Assembly: GCA_964619535.1 (NCBI GenBank)
Contig: CAZUEX010000004.1
Location: forward strand, 124,001 to 188,000
Direction: 5' to 3'
DNA from: Leptonema sp964619535
Lineage (GTDB): Bacteria > Spirochaetota > Leptospiria > Leptospirales > Leptonemataceae
Length of the DNA stretch: 64,000 nt
Notes under the pieces: model-generated
What the model saw: the letters and a program-made list of their open reading frames with translations, nothing else
Told to the model about the DNA's origin: nothing
Databases searched by the model: none
Part shown: positions 51,367-59,852 of the stretch, one piece after another
Layout of the letters: every line of letters starts with the position of its first letter
Position numbering within the stretch: position 1 is the first letter of the stretch
Translations under genes and position numbers: made by a program

Positions 51367-52104
51367 TCAACTTATTGAAACCGGGGCTCGGCGGTCGATA
51401 GCAGGCATCTCATCCCATGTGCGTCCCTCCAGGAGGCGACCAGCTTTCTTCTTGTTGTAGCCGCCCCATTGTTTAAAGAAAAATGGGACATTATTCTTGA
51501 TGCATTGATCGCGAATATCTACCACCCAACGAACATCAACAGGTCTTGCTTTCGGCCCGGATTCCCCCCCCACTATGACCCAGTCAATGCCGTTAAGATC
51601 AAGGCTCGGAAGTGGGCCCAGTAATGGTTCCAGTGACAGGAATTTTACGTGAGCATCGCAGGCTCGGAGGTGGTTAATTCGGTAACGAACGTCAGCATTT
51701 TCAACGCTTACGCCCATCCAGATGTTCTCAGCCCATGGGAGTAAATGACTGACTCTTTTGAGTCGATCTGAACGTTTCGTAAGCAATTGAAAGCTATGCC
51801 AGAACGCGCGTCCCATAACATCGAAGACCTGCTGGATATACTCCAGAGGGACCTTTTCGTGGAAGAGGTCACTCATCGAGTTTACGAAAATATTTTGTGG
51901 CCTTTTCCATTTGAATGGCAGCTCAAGCATTTGTGGTTGCAGAGTAAGGTCAAAGCCATTGCGATAGTTAGGTTGTCCCATCGCCTGCAGCCGGACGGCC
52001 ATTCGTTGGGCGTAGCAATTTTTGCAACCGCTACTGATCTTTGAGCAGCCAGTCACCGGGTTCCATGTGGACTGTGTCCATTCGATTTCTGAACCAAGAG
52101 CCAT
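51367..52104 (-). CDS. phage Gp37/Gp68-family (DUF5131) three-Cys-motif protein
   Basis: A 245-residue protein matching the Gp37/Gp68 family. The N-terminus has I-E-W-T-Q-S-T-W-N-P-V-T-G then the three-Cys motif CSKISSGCKNCYA (C20, C27, C30). Further marks are IFVNSMSDLFHE, FQLLTKRSDRL, IWMGVSVENADVRYRI, DWVIVGGESGPKARP, and the ending PFFFKQWGG. The fold is related to radical SAM enzymes, with an unusual C-x6-C-x2-C cluster. Its reaction is unknown. It starts one base after the tcmP stop, so the two are co-translated. The family is common in phages and defence-type islands. Confidence 0.87.
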   Translation of the reverse strand: MALGSEIEWTQSTWNPVTGCSKISSGCKNCYAQRMAVRLQAMGQPNYRNGFDLTLQPQMLELPFKWKRPQNIFVNSMSDLFHEKVPLEYIQQVFDVMGRAFWHSFQLLTKRSDRLKRVSHLLPWAENIWMGVSVENADVRYRINHLRACDAHVKFLSLEPLLGPLPSLDLNGIDWVIVGGESGPKARPVDVRWVVDIRDQCIKNNVPFFFKQWGGYNKKKAGRLLEGRTWDEMPAIDRRAPVSIS

Positions 52105-52105
52105 C

Positions 52106-52993
52106 TCATATCTTATTTAAAATGTGGTCTGCAATCTTCAAGGCAATTTGCGCGCCAGCTGGATTAGCCGCTGCGAAGCAGAGCATGTACATTGGATTAT
52201 TGGTGCTATTTTTGAGGATGGCTGGATTGGGAGATACCGCTTCGAAGGTTTGCTGTAGACGTTCCAAAAACCAGCGTTGCAGACCGTCTATACTTTCCTT
52301 AATAAGGTGTTCCTGCCTTTCGCCGAAAATATTTTCCTGATAGTCCACAGAATAGAGTTTGCTATACCACTCACCAGTTCCAAGACAACGTGTAATCCTG
52401 TTTTCCCATGATTCTTGGATACGGCCAGATTTCGGTAACATTCTGTTCAGCCCAATGCCGAGGGGGAAAAGATACCACATGTCTACAGCCCGTGTGCGAG
52501 CGATTGACTCAACCGTTGTCCAGTCCACCTGCATTCCATATGGGTCAAGGAAGATTACTGCTCGCCTGTTCGACCAGTCCATCTTGCATAAGTTCTGGAG
52601 TTCCTTGTTAGCTTCGCCCTGCTGTATATGGATCATTGGTCCATACTCAGGGTATTGGTGGCGCAGTTTCTCCAGTTCTTTACATTTTTTTGCATCCTTT
52701 TCGATGAAAATCCATTCATCGAATGGTGGATCTGTCTCCAGAGCAATTGAGGCAGATCCTTTTGACTCTTTTGCCGGTGAACCAGGGCCTGAATCTACAG
52801 GCTCATCGAACAACGAAGGGGGCGGAGGGTTGGTGGATAAGTCGATGAAGCCTGAACCAGCAAATGCATCTATATAAATTTTTTTAAATGGCTGATTCTT
52901 TAGGGCGGTTGTATAGGCTGTTAGATAGTCTTTCAGAATGCGGAGTTTCCGCTCCGTCCAGTTTCCGCCGAATCTATGTGTTGCACCATCCAT
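52106..52993 (-). CDS. tcmP: three-Cys-motif partner protein TcmP
   Basis: A 295-residue protein from ATG 52993, which has an AGGTG ribosome site (GTG 53002 is an alternative). It begins H-R-F-G-G-N-W-T-E-R-K-L-x-I-L-K-D-Y-L, then YIDAFAGSG near residue 42 and RAVIFLDPYGMQVDW near 145, which look like a Rossmann methyltransferase core (SAM loop and D-P-Y/F-G motif IV). These are the marks of TcmP, known as the two-gene partner of the DUF5131 three-Cys protein, here directly downstream. Biochemical function is not established to my knowledge. A+T-rich codon use suggests transfer. The ribosome site is inside an inverted repeat. Confidence 0.85.
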   Translation of the reverse strand: MDGATHRFGGNWTERKLRILKDYLTAYTTALKNQPFKKIYIDAFAGSGFIDLSTNPPPPSLFDEPVDSGPGSPAKESKGSASIALETDPPFDEWIFIEKDAKKCKELEKLRHQYPEYGPMIHIQQGEANKELQNLCKMDWSNRRAVIFLDPYGMQVDWTTVESIARTRAVDMWYLFPLGIGLNRMLPKSGRIQESWENRITRCLGTGEWYSKLYSVDYQENIFGERQEHLIKESIDGLQRWFLERLQQTFEAVSPNPAILKNSTNNPMYMLCFAAANPAGAQIALKIADHILNKI

Positions 52994-52997
52994 ATTA

Positions 52998-53026
52998 AGC
53001 ACCTACATCCAATTCTACAAGGTGCT
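52998..53026 (-). promoter_or_regulatory. inverted repeat covering the tcmP ribosome-binding site
   Basis: AGCACCT (52998-53004) and AGGTGCT (53020-53026) are perfect 7+7 arms around a 15-base spacer. On the mRNA the second arm contains the AGGTG Shine-Dalgarno of tcmP, so a hairpin would block translation; the repeat could equally be an operator. A TTGACA box lies just upstream on the minus strand (53045-53040) but no good -10 is visible. Confidence 0.42.
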
Positions 53027-53106
53027 GCAAATGTAAAGATGTCAATAAAAAATACCTGGAAAAATAGATGCGTGAACGGTCTCGTTCGTCGCCGGGGGAG
53101 CGACCA

Positions 53107-53140
53107 GATTCAAAGAAAGCGGGCCGGCATATACCGGCCC
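53107..53140 (-). terminator. Rho-independent terminator of glyS
   Basis: On the minus strand GGGCCGG-TATATG-CCGGCCC is a perfect seven-pair stem followed by a pyrimidine-rich GCTTTCTTTG. It starts seven bases after the glyS stop. It also marks the right edge of the accessory region. Confidence 0.75.
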
Positions 53141-53146
53141 TTCCTG

Positions 53147-54550
53147 TTAGTCTCCGTTTATATGATCGATCAGGAAATCACGCACCTTATCGAGCGAGAT
53201 ACGCTCCTGCTTTGTTGAATCCCGATCACGCATGGTGACGGTGTTGTCGTCTTTTGTCTGATGATCGATCGTTATACAGTAGGGAGTTCCGAGTTCATCC
53301 TGTCTGTAATAGCGTTTGCCGATGGAGCCGGAAATGTCGTAGTCTACAGGGAAGACCTTTGACAGGCTCTTGTGCAGGGCTTCGGCGATTTCGGGCAGCC
53401 CATCCTTCTTTGTTAAAGGAAAGATACCGGCCTTCACGGGCGAAAGAGATGGATGCAGGCTGAGCACTACACGCTGCTCCGGACTGCCTGCGTTTTCTAC
53501 GCGGTATGCATCTGAAAGGATAGCCAGGAACAGGCGGTTTACACCCAGGGCAGGTTCGATTACGTAAGGCACGTAGCGCTCCTTGCTTTCGGGATCCTGG
53601 TAATCAAGATTTTTGCGAGAGAACTCCATATGCTTTCGCAGGTCATAGTCTGTGCGCGATGCAATCCCCCACAGTTCGCCCCAGCCAAAAGGAAAGTTGA
53701 ACTCGATGTCCACCGTCCCTTCTGAGTAAAAGGCCAGCTCTTCGGGTTCATGGGCCCTGACGCGAAGGTTCTCTTCTTTTATGCCTAACCCGTGCAGCCA
53801 TTTTATGCAGTAGTCGACCCAGAAATCGAACCATTCCTTCTGGGTTCCCGGCTTGCAGAAATACTCCATTTCCATCTGTTCGAATTCCCGGGTGCGAAAC
53901 ACGAACTGGCGCGCCACGATTTCATTACGAAAAGATTTACCGATCTGCGCCACACCAAAGGGAATGCGCACCCGACATGTGTCGACGATGTTCTTGAAGT
54001 TGATGAAAATCCCCTGTGCCGTTTCCGGACGTAGATAGACGGTCTGGTCTGAGCCTGCTGTGGCGCCCATCTTCGTCTCAAACATCAGGTTAAACTGACG
54101 TGGTTCTGTGAAGTCCCGGGCGCCGCAGTTCGGACATTTCAGTTTGTCCTTTTCTTTTTCCATGATCTCGCGGATGGCGTTTAGATCGAGTTTGGAGCCG
54201 TCGATGTCCAGGGCATCTTCAAGGAACTTGTCGGCGCGAAAGCGTGATTTACAGGCCTTGCAGTCAAAAAGCGGATCGGTGAAGCTATCCACATGGCCGC
54301 TGGCCTTCCAGACGTCGGGATGCAAAAGGATCGATGAATCCAGTCCAACCACGTCGGCACGATCATGAACAAAGGCCTTCCACCAGGCATTCTTGATGTT
54401 GCGCATTAGCTCTGCGCCATAGGGGCCATAATCGAAGGTATTGGAAAGACCTCCGTAGATATCAGAGCCCGGATATACGAACCCCCTGCGTTTTGCAAGG
54501 GCTACGATATCCTTCAGCGATTCTTCTGTTTTGTTCTTCTTTTCGGCCAT
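53147..54550 (-). CDS. glyS: glycyl-tRNA synthetase, alpha2 (eukaryote/archaea-like) type
   Basis: A 467-residue protein from ATG 54550 with an AGGA ribosome site; the open frame continues upstream to 54718 without similarity. The start region KDIVALAKRRGFVYPGSDIYGGLSNTFDYGPYGAELMRNIKNAWW is diagnostic for class II homodimeric GlyRS. Zinc-type C-x2-C pairs (DCKACKS and CPNCGA) follow. Motif 2 FRNEIVARQFVFRTREFEQMEMEYF and motif 3 EPALGVNRLFLAIL are present. It charges tRNA-Gly. No T-box or other leader element is seen. Confidence 0.96.
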   Translation of the reverse strand: MAEKKNKTEESLKDIVALAKRRGFVYPGSDIYGGLSNTFDYGPYGAELMRNIKNAWWKAFVHDRADVVGLDSSILLHPDVWKASGHVDSFTDPLFDCKACKSRFRADKFLEDALDIDGSKLDLNAIREIMEKEKDKLKCPNCGARDFTEPRQFNLMFETKMGATAGSDQTVYLRPETAQGIFINFKNIVDTCRVRIPFGVAQIGKSFRNEIVARQFVFRTREFEQMEMEYFCKPGTQKEWFDFWVDYCIKWLHGLGIKEENLRVRAHEPEELAFYSEGTVDIEFNFPFGWGELWGIASRTDYDLRKHMEFSRKNLDYQDPESKERYVPYVIEPALGVNRLFLAILSDAYRVENAGSPEQRVVLSLHPSLSPVKAGIFPLTKKDGLPEIAEALHKSLSKVFPVDYDISGSIGKRYYRQDELGTPYCITIDHQTKDDNTVTMRDRDSTKQERISLDKVRDFLIDHINGD

Positions 54551-54825
54551 GATTTGATCCTGTAACTGCTTTGGGGAAGTGAGGGTTCTAATGCGTTCTT
54601 TTTTAGCAGGCTCTCGAATCAATCGAAAAGCGGTTCGGATAGGCAATGCAGACGAGAATCCCGCAGGCGTATCGTAGCAGTGCCTCCGGGAGCAGGATGA
54701 TGCCGGCGATTCATGCATTCAGGAGTGTAAAATTTTATGTCGGCTTACCGTTATGAGACAGAAAAAGTTACAGGGTCTCTTTGCATCCAGGCCGAAATAT
54801 AGAGTAAACACAGAGGAGAACGGCC

Positions 54826-55749
54826 TTGGCAACGAAGAAACAGGCGCAACAACGCGGTTCATCGGATCTGATTAAAGAATTTCAGGATTACCTGCTTGTA
54901 GAGCGGGGACTGAGTGAAAACTCCATCTTTGCTTACTCATACGACATAAAAAAATTCCTGGATTATTTGCAACGGTTCCAGAAGGGCAAGGCCGTCAACA
55001 CCGTCACATCTGAGGACATCGTCGGCTTTTTGAAATATCAGCAGGACATGAATATCTCGACGCGATCGAGGGCAAGGGAGCTTGCTGCCCTGCGACAGTT
55101 CTTCGGCTATCTTCGAGATGAAGGGCGCATAAAGGTCAATCCAGCCGATAAGGTGGAACCACCTGAGATCCGTCGCACACTTCCGGATTACCTGACCGTA
55201 GAGGAGATCCGTCTTCTGTTCTCTGTTTTCGATGAGAATGATCCCTATGAGATTCGCGACCGAGCCATCTTTGAGATGATGTACTCAAGCGGGCTGCGTA
55301 TCTCTGAGGCCTGTGCGATAAAGCTGGCCGATCTGGATATGGAGAACCTGATGGTCGTCGTCAGGGGCAAAGGCGGTCGGGAGCGACTCATTCCCTTTGG
55401 CGAACAGTCCAGAGGCGTGATCGAGGATTATCTGCAGAACTCCCGCGAAGTGATCCTGAAAGATCGCGAAAGCGAATATCTTTTTATCTCGAAGAAAGGG
55501 GAGAGCCTGAACCGCAAGTCTGTATGGAGGCTTCTGAAAAAATACATCTCCAGAACCGGCATTACAAAGACGGTAACTCCTCATACCTTCCGGCATAGCT
55601 TTGCCACTCACCTGATCGAAAACAATGCCGACCTGCGCAGCGTGCAGGAGCTTCTCGGTCACCTCGACATTGCCACCACCCAGATCTACACACACATGGC
55701 AGCAAGCCATCTAAAAGAGGTGCATCGCAAACATCATCCGCGAGGGTGA
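54826..55749 (+). CDS. Xer-type tyrosine recombinase
   Basis: A 307-residue protein starting at TTG 54826, seven bases after an AGGAG ribosome site. The N-terminal SAM-like DNA-binding domain (FQDYLLVERGLSENSIFAYSYDIKKFLDYL) is followed by the catalytic domain. Its residues are Arg in SSGLRISEACA, Lys in GKGGRERLIP, H-x-x-R in HTFRHSFATHL, His in LLGHLDIATTQIYTH and the Tyr nucleophile in that last motif. Length and sequence fit XerC/XerD, which resolve chromosome dimers at dif. No dif-like site is recognised nearby. XerC and XerD cannot be told apart here. Confidence 0.93.
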   Translation: MATKKQAQQRGSSDLIKEFQDYLLVERGLSENSIFAYSYDIKKFLDYLQRFQKGKAVNTVTSEDIVGFLKYQQDMNISTRSRARELAALRQFFGYLRDEGRIKVNPADKVEPPEIRRTLPDYLTVEEIRLLFSVFDENDPYEIRDRAIFEMMYSSGLRISEACAIKLADLDMENLMVVVRGKGGRERLIPFGEQSRGVIEDYLQNSREVILKDRESEYLFISKKGESLNRKSVWRLLKKYISRTGITKTVTPHTFRHSFATHLIENNADLRSVQELLGHLDIATTQIYTHMAASHLKEVHRKHHPRG

Positions 55750-55776
55750 TAGATCTACGAATCTGAAATGAAGGCT

Positions 55777-55816
55777 TGACATCGGATGGCAATGGATGAT
55801 TGTCATGCCGATGTCA
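55777..55816. repeat. long imperfect inverted repeat after the xer gene
   Basis: TGACATCGG (55777-55785) and CCGATGTCA (55808-55816) are perfect nine-base arms. The inner bases ATGGCAA and TTGTCAT extend the pairing with one G-U and one bulge, leaving a seven-base loop. No T-run follows. It lies 27 bases after the xer stop and about 115 bases before the AraC-type gene, so it could be an operator or an RNA structure. Confidence 0.5.
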
Positions 55817-55931
55817 CCAATGATCTTCGTTCAGCTGTCCGTCGGTGTTTACGCCGTCCTTACTGTGGCTCCGGTTATTTCAGCCTTGACTGATGAACGG
55901 TCGACGTTCTGAAAGAGTGGAGTAGAACGGG

Positions 55932-57014
55932 TTGGGTGAAATACTTCAGATTCACTGGATGAGTGCCGGTGGCATCTTTGGCTGCATCTGGGGCCTTCAG
56001 ATTATCTGTGCGCGGGCCGGACGTGACCGAGCCCTGGCCGGTGCTTTGATCGTGGCAGGCATCTGGCTTCTTGCAGGTGCCTACGTTTTCTCCGGAGCGG
56101 CCGCTCGCTGGCCCCCCCTTTTTCTATGGCATCTGCCACCCGTTTACACCGGTGGTCCGCTGATGTTGCTGCACTATCGCAGGCTTTTCGGGCCGGCGCA
56201 TCTTTCCTGGTATCACTGGGTACTACCCATCCTGTCCTTTTCCGTACCCGTCTTTTTTCATTTGCACAGCGAAATGGAGCAGCGTGCCTTTTTCGAGCGT
56301 GGCATACAGATAGAAGATCCGATGCACCTCTGGGTTGCCCTGGGAAATGCAGGCACAAAGCTTTCGTTTCTTGGCTACCTGTTCTCGATTGGCTGGCATG
56401 CCTACCGGTCCACCGGCAACCTGCGGGCTCTGCTGACGTCAGGGTTGTTTCCGGTCTTTTTCGTGTACCTGCTCCTTTTTGTGGACCTTCTGATCGGCCT
56501 GGTCGGCTTTCTCACTCCCGACCTGCTCCTGCTTCGCCTGAGCGCTCTTCTTCTGCCCGTGAACCTGTATGTCTTTTTCGTGCTCTCAGGACGCTATCCG
56601 GATGCCGTGCATGGCCTGCAGGAACAGATGGAGCGACGCCGAAGACGGCGTGCAAAACTCGGAGACCTGGACCTGGATCAGATGAGTCTTGATCTGGAGC
56701 AGAAGATGCGCCGGGAAAAACTGTATGCCGATGAAGACCTGACCCTGGCCACCCTGGCCCGCGAACTGGGAACAACCGGGGACCGGTTGTCCTATCTTTT
56801 GAACGTTCATATGCAGCAGAGCTTCTCTGACTATGTCAATCGCTGGCGTGTACACGAGGCCTGCCGGCTTCTGGAAGAAGATCCGGAGCGAACCATCCTT
56901 TCGGTCGGCTTTTCTGCAGGCTTCAATTCACGATCTTCGTTTCATCGTGCCTTTTTGAAGGTGATGGGCGTTTCTCCCCGGGAGTATCGCCGCAGAAGGA
57001 CTGCTCGTTCCTGA
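55932..57014 (+). CDS. membrane-bound AraC-family regulator
   Basis: A 360-residue protein. TTG 55932 has a GGAG ribosome site nine bases upstream; ATG 55959 is the alternative. The first ~220 residues contain six or seven hydrophobic helices. The C-terminal ~110 residues are an AraC/XylS DNA-binding domain: LTLATLARELGTTGDRLSYLLN, then VHEACRLLEEDPERTILSVGFSAGFNSRSSFHRAFLKVMGVSPREYR. So the protein probably senses a signal in or through the membrane and binds DNA from there. The acyl-CoA synthetase gene downstream, with its palindrome, is a possible target. Confidence 0.85.
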   Translation: MGEILQIHWMSAGGIFGCIWGLQIICARAGRDRALAGALIVAGIWLLAGAYVFSGAAARWPPLFLWHLPPVYTGGPLMLLHYRRLFGPAHLSWYHWVLPILSFSVPVFFHLHSEMEQRAFFERGIQIEDPMHLWVALGNAGTKLSFLGYLFSIGWHAYRSTGNLRALLTSGLFPVFFVYLLLFVDLLIGLVGFLTPDLLLLRLSALLLPVNLYVFFVLSGRYPDAVHGLQEQMERRRRRRAKLGDLDLDQMSLDLEQKMRREKLYADEDLTLATLARELGTTGDRLSYLLNVHMQQSFSDYVNRWRVHEACRLLEEDPERTILSVGFSAGFNSRSSFHRAFLKVMGVSPREYRRRRTARS

Positions 57015-57032
57015 AAAAACATATTTTTCCTT

Positions 57033-57054
57033 GTCCCATTCCATAGAATGGGAC
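57033..57054. promoter_or_regulatory. perfect palindrome upstream of the acyl-CoA synthetase gene
   Basis: GTCCCATTC-CATA-GAATGGGAC is a perfect 9+9 inverted repeat with a four-base centre, 84 bases before the start codon. There is no T-run after it, so it is more like a protein-binding operator than a terminator. Its two-fold symmetry suits a TetR or GntR dimer better than an AraC protein. Confidence 0.55.
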
Positions 57055-57138
57055 GACAGATGGCTACCACTGTGTATACTCTGTAGTTCAGATAAAAATA
57101 TCCCCTCCCTGCACAGGGATTCAATAAGGAGAAGGTTC

Positions 57139-59058
57139 ATGACGATGCAAATGGCAAAAGAGGCACCGACCTCGCAAAGGGCGGATGCAGCACATCGCAG
57201 TGTAGCGCATCTGTTCCTCGAATCTGCAGAACGGTATGCCGGGCAGCCGGCCTTTGGTACCCGTGAGGGCGGTCATTTTCAGATGACCACCTATGCGCAA
57301 CTGCGTGAGCAGGCAGAATGCCTGGGCACAGCCCTGATCGACCTCGGCTTGAAGCCACGGGACCATGTGGGCATCTTTGCCGAGAACCGGCTGGAGTGGA
57401 TCCAGGCCGACCTGGCCGTTCTTCTGGCCGGTGGTGCCGATGTACCGCGGGGCGCTGATGTTACCGATCCTGATATTCTGCACATCGTTCCACATTCCGG
57501 GATGCGCTTCCTGTTCGTTGAGAATGTGAACGTTCTCGAAAAGGTACGCCGTCATCCTGATGTTATCAAAGGGCTGACGCTGATATTGATGAGTGGAGAG
57601 GACCCTGATGTGTATGCGCAGGGAGATCTGATCCGTCGTGGTCGTGAACTCCGTCAGCAGGGGGATCGCCGCCTGGAGTCGCATCTTGAACAGATCAATG
57701 CCGATGACCTGTTTACGCTCATCTACACATCAGGGACTACGGGGGCGCCGAAAGGCGTGATGCTCACCCATGCCAACATGCTTTCACAGCTGGAGCGCAT
57801 ACCCATTCCCATCCGGCCCGACGACCGCGTTGTGTCCATCCTGCCCGTATGGCATATCTTTGAACGGGTCTTTGAGATGATTGCCCTGTCGCGTGGTTGC
57901 TGCACCTATTACTCCAGCGTTCGTTCCCTGCGTGACGACATGCGGGATGTTCGGCCCACGTTTATGGCCTCGGCACCACGTCTGTGGGAAAGCGTCTATT
58001 CCGGCATCCTTTCGAATATTGAAAAGGCCTCGCCGGTGCGTCGCGGGCTGTTTTCGATCACCCTTTTTGTGTCGCGTCACTTTCGCGGTGGGCTGAGATT
58101 TCTGAAAGGGAATGAGCTCGATCTTACCGGGCGCCCGATCGTCGTTTCCGCATTGCGCGGTCTGTGGTCGCTGGTTGAGGTTGTTCTGTTTGCCATCCCC
58201 TTCATTTTGCTGGATCGTATTGTCCTGAAAAAGATCCGTGCAGCCACGGGCGGTGCGCTTCGCGGTACCTGTTCGGGCGGTGGCGCCCTGCCGTATCACG
58301 TCGATCTGTTCTTTAACGATGCCGGCATTCCCGTGCTGGAAGGATATGGCTTAACCGAAACATCTCCTGTGCTTTCGGTACGTACCCCGGATCTTCTCGT
58401 TCCCGGTACCGTCGGCCCAATGTATCCTGACACAGAGCTACGGATCTTCGATCTGAATACGGGTGAGCTGATCTATACGACCGAACCCGGTGGTCCGAAG
58501 CGTCGGGGTGTAAAAGGCGAGATACACGTGAAAGGGCCGCAGGTTATGAAGGGCTACTACAAGGATGCTGCGGCCACGGATAAGGTGCTCAAGGATGGCT
58601 GGTTCAATACCGGAGACCTGGGCATGATGACCTATAACGACTGCCTGAAGATTACGGGCCGATCCAAAGAGACGATCGTGCTTCTGAATGGTGAAAACGT
58701 TGAGCCTGTGCCGGTTGAAAATGCCCTTCTTCAGTCGCCCTATATCAGGCAGGTCATGGTTGTGGGCCAGGACAGGAAATACCTTACGGCCCTGGTTGTA
58801 CCCGAGATCGAGAAATTCCCGGGCCATAAGGACTTTACAACCCTGGCCGTTGACCCGGAAGCCCAGGGCATGATCCGCCATGAGATCCGACGCCTGATTT
58901 CGGCCGAGCATGGCTTTAAGAGCTTTGAAAAGGTGGTGGATTTCCGCCTGTTACCCAAGCCCTTCGAGCAGGGAGATGAGCTAACAGGCAAGCTATCCGT
59001 AAAACGCCATGTCGTAACCGAGCGCTATGCAAAGCTGATTGAGTCAATGTACGAGTAG
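57139..59058 (+). CDS. long-chain acyl-CoA synthetase (AMP-forming)
   Basis: A 639-residue protein from ATG 57139 with an AAGGAG ribosome site. It has the adenylate-forming core: P-loop LIYTSGTTGAPKGVML, GYGLTETSPVL, GWFNTGDLG, and KITGRSKETIVLLNGENVEP, with a C-terminal Lys in DELTGKLSVKRHVV. These match eukaryote-like long-chain acyl-CoA synthetases of the FAA/FadD15 type. It activates fatty acids to acyl-CoA with ATP. Leptospires grow on long-chain fatty acids, so this is likely central. The hydrophobic stretch near 365-390 suggests membrane contact. Confidence 0.92.
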   Translation: MTMQMAKEAPTSQRADAAHRSVAHLFLESAERYAGQPAFGTREGGHFQMTTYAQLREQAECLGTALIDLGLKPRDHVGIFAENRLEWIQADLAVLLAGGADVPRGADVTDPDILHIVPHSGMRFLFVENVNVLEKVRRHPDVIKGLTLILMSGEDPDVYAQGDLIRRGRELRQQGDRRLESHLEQINADDLFTLIYTSGTTGAPKGVMLTHANMLSQLERIPIPIRPDDRVVSILPVWHIFERVFEMIALSRGCCTYYSSVRSLRDDMRDVRPTFMASAPRLWESVYSGILSNIEKASPVRRGLFSITLFVSRHFRGGLRFLKGNELDLTGRPIVVSALRGLWSLVEVVLFAIPFILLDRIVLKKIRAATGGALRGTCSGGGALPYHVDLFFNDAGIPVLEGYGLTETSPVLSVRTPDLLVPGTVGPMYPDTELRIFDLNTGELIYTTEPGGPKRRGVKGEIHVKGPQVMKGYYKDAAATDKVLKDGWFNTGDLGMMTYNDCLKITGRSKETIVLLNGENVEPVPVENALLQSPYIRQVMVVGQDRKYLTALVVPEIEKFPGHKDFTTLAVDPEAQGMIRHEIRRLISAEHGFKSFEKVVDFRLLPKPFEQGDELTGKLSVKRHVVTERYAKLIESMYE

Positions 59059-59067
59059 GAGGGCTCG

Positions 59068-59799
59068 TTAACCTTCGCCGGATGTAGTTTTCTGAGCCGT
59101 AGCCACGGCATCAGAATTGATATTCGCGATCAGCGAAAGCATCAGTGCATTACGACCGGCTTCGAACCTGTCCTGGTTTTCAATGATGAAGCGATCAAGC
59201 ATCATCGCCAGGACAGGATCCGATGTGTAAACAAAGATGCGCTCAAAGGGCCCGGGCCGTTCTGCTTGCTGTTCATCACGAATGTCCAGCAGAGAACGGA
59301 TGCGGCGGAAGCGGGCAAGGGGCAGATCCTCGGCCGTAGAAATACCACTCAGGTCAGCCGGACTGCATTCCATAAGCTCGGCCGCTTCGAGAGGATTGCC
59401 GCGATGTGCGGGGACGTTGGATCGTGGTCCGGGAGCACTTTCAAAGGTTTGCTTTACCAGCTGCCGTAGCAGATGTTCCAGGCCTGCTGAGGCTGCTGTG
59501 GTCAGCAGATACAAAGAACGGCCACGGATTCGGTGCTGCAGGGCCGTCGGAGCAAGGTGCTCTACAGGCAGAAAGGTGAAGCCCTCTACAGAATTGACAT
59601 CGACGAAGCCAGGATCCAGCAGGGACAGGGACTCCGTAACATCGAAGCCCTTTTCTGATCTGTGGTCCTGCCAGTAGCGAAACACCCATCCCGGATCCCT
59701 TACTGAACCGGCATAACCAATGCGGGGGTCCTGTACCCGCCAGGAGGCCTGTTTCCCAAAGATTCGACCATCAAAATCAAAGATCGCTGCTTGCTCCAT
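59068..59799 (-). CDS. unrecognised soluble protein
   Basis: A 243-residue protein I do not recognise. It has no signal peptide, membrane segment or clear enzyme motif. It starts EQAAIFDFDGRIFGKQASW. This looks like a HAD motif (D-F-D-G), but the usual D-x-D-G-T/V-L continuation and later HAD motifs are absent, so that is probably chance. The middle is helical (LYLLTTAASAGLEHLLRQLVKQTFE), and the C-terminus is helical (PVLAMMLDRFIIENQDRFEAGRNALML). It is divergent from the coiled-coil gene ahead of pth. Confidence 0.6.
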   Translation of the reverse strand: MEQAAIFDFDGRIFGKQASWRVQDPRIGYAGSVRDPGWVFRYWQDHRSEKGFDVTESLSLLDPGFVDVNSVEGFTFLPVEHLAPTALQHRIRGRSLYLLTTAASAGLEHLLRQLVKQTFESAPGPRSNVPAHRGNPLEAAELMECSPADLSGISTAEDLPLARFRRIRSLLDIRDEQQAERPGPFERIFVYTSDPVLAMMLDRFIIENQDRFEAGRNALMLSLIANINSDAVATAQKTTSGEG

Positions 59800-59852
59800 T
59801 CTTGTTGTCCGTACCTGTATCTTCTCTATTTTCGAGGCATGAGCGGTTTGTG

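Noticed and set aside
49434..53146. Direct repeats or att sites flanking the accessory island
   Set aside because: I compared the flanks by eye and found only a seven-base shared word (TGTCAAT), which is not significant; there is no integrase or tRNA at the edges.
54551..54825. Possible T-box or tRNA in the glyS-xer gap
   Set aside because: No T-box consensus, no tRNA arm pattern such as GGTTCGAATCC, and no strong stem-loop were seen.
59068..59799. HAD-type phosphatase suggested by an N-terminal D-F-D-G
   Set aside because: The following residues and the later HAD motifs are absent, so the match is probably chance.
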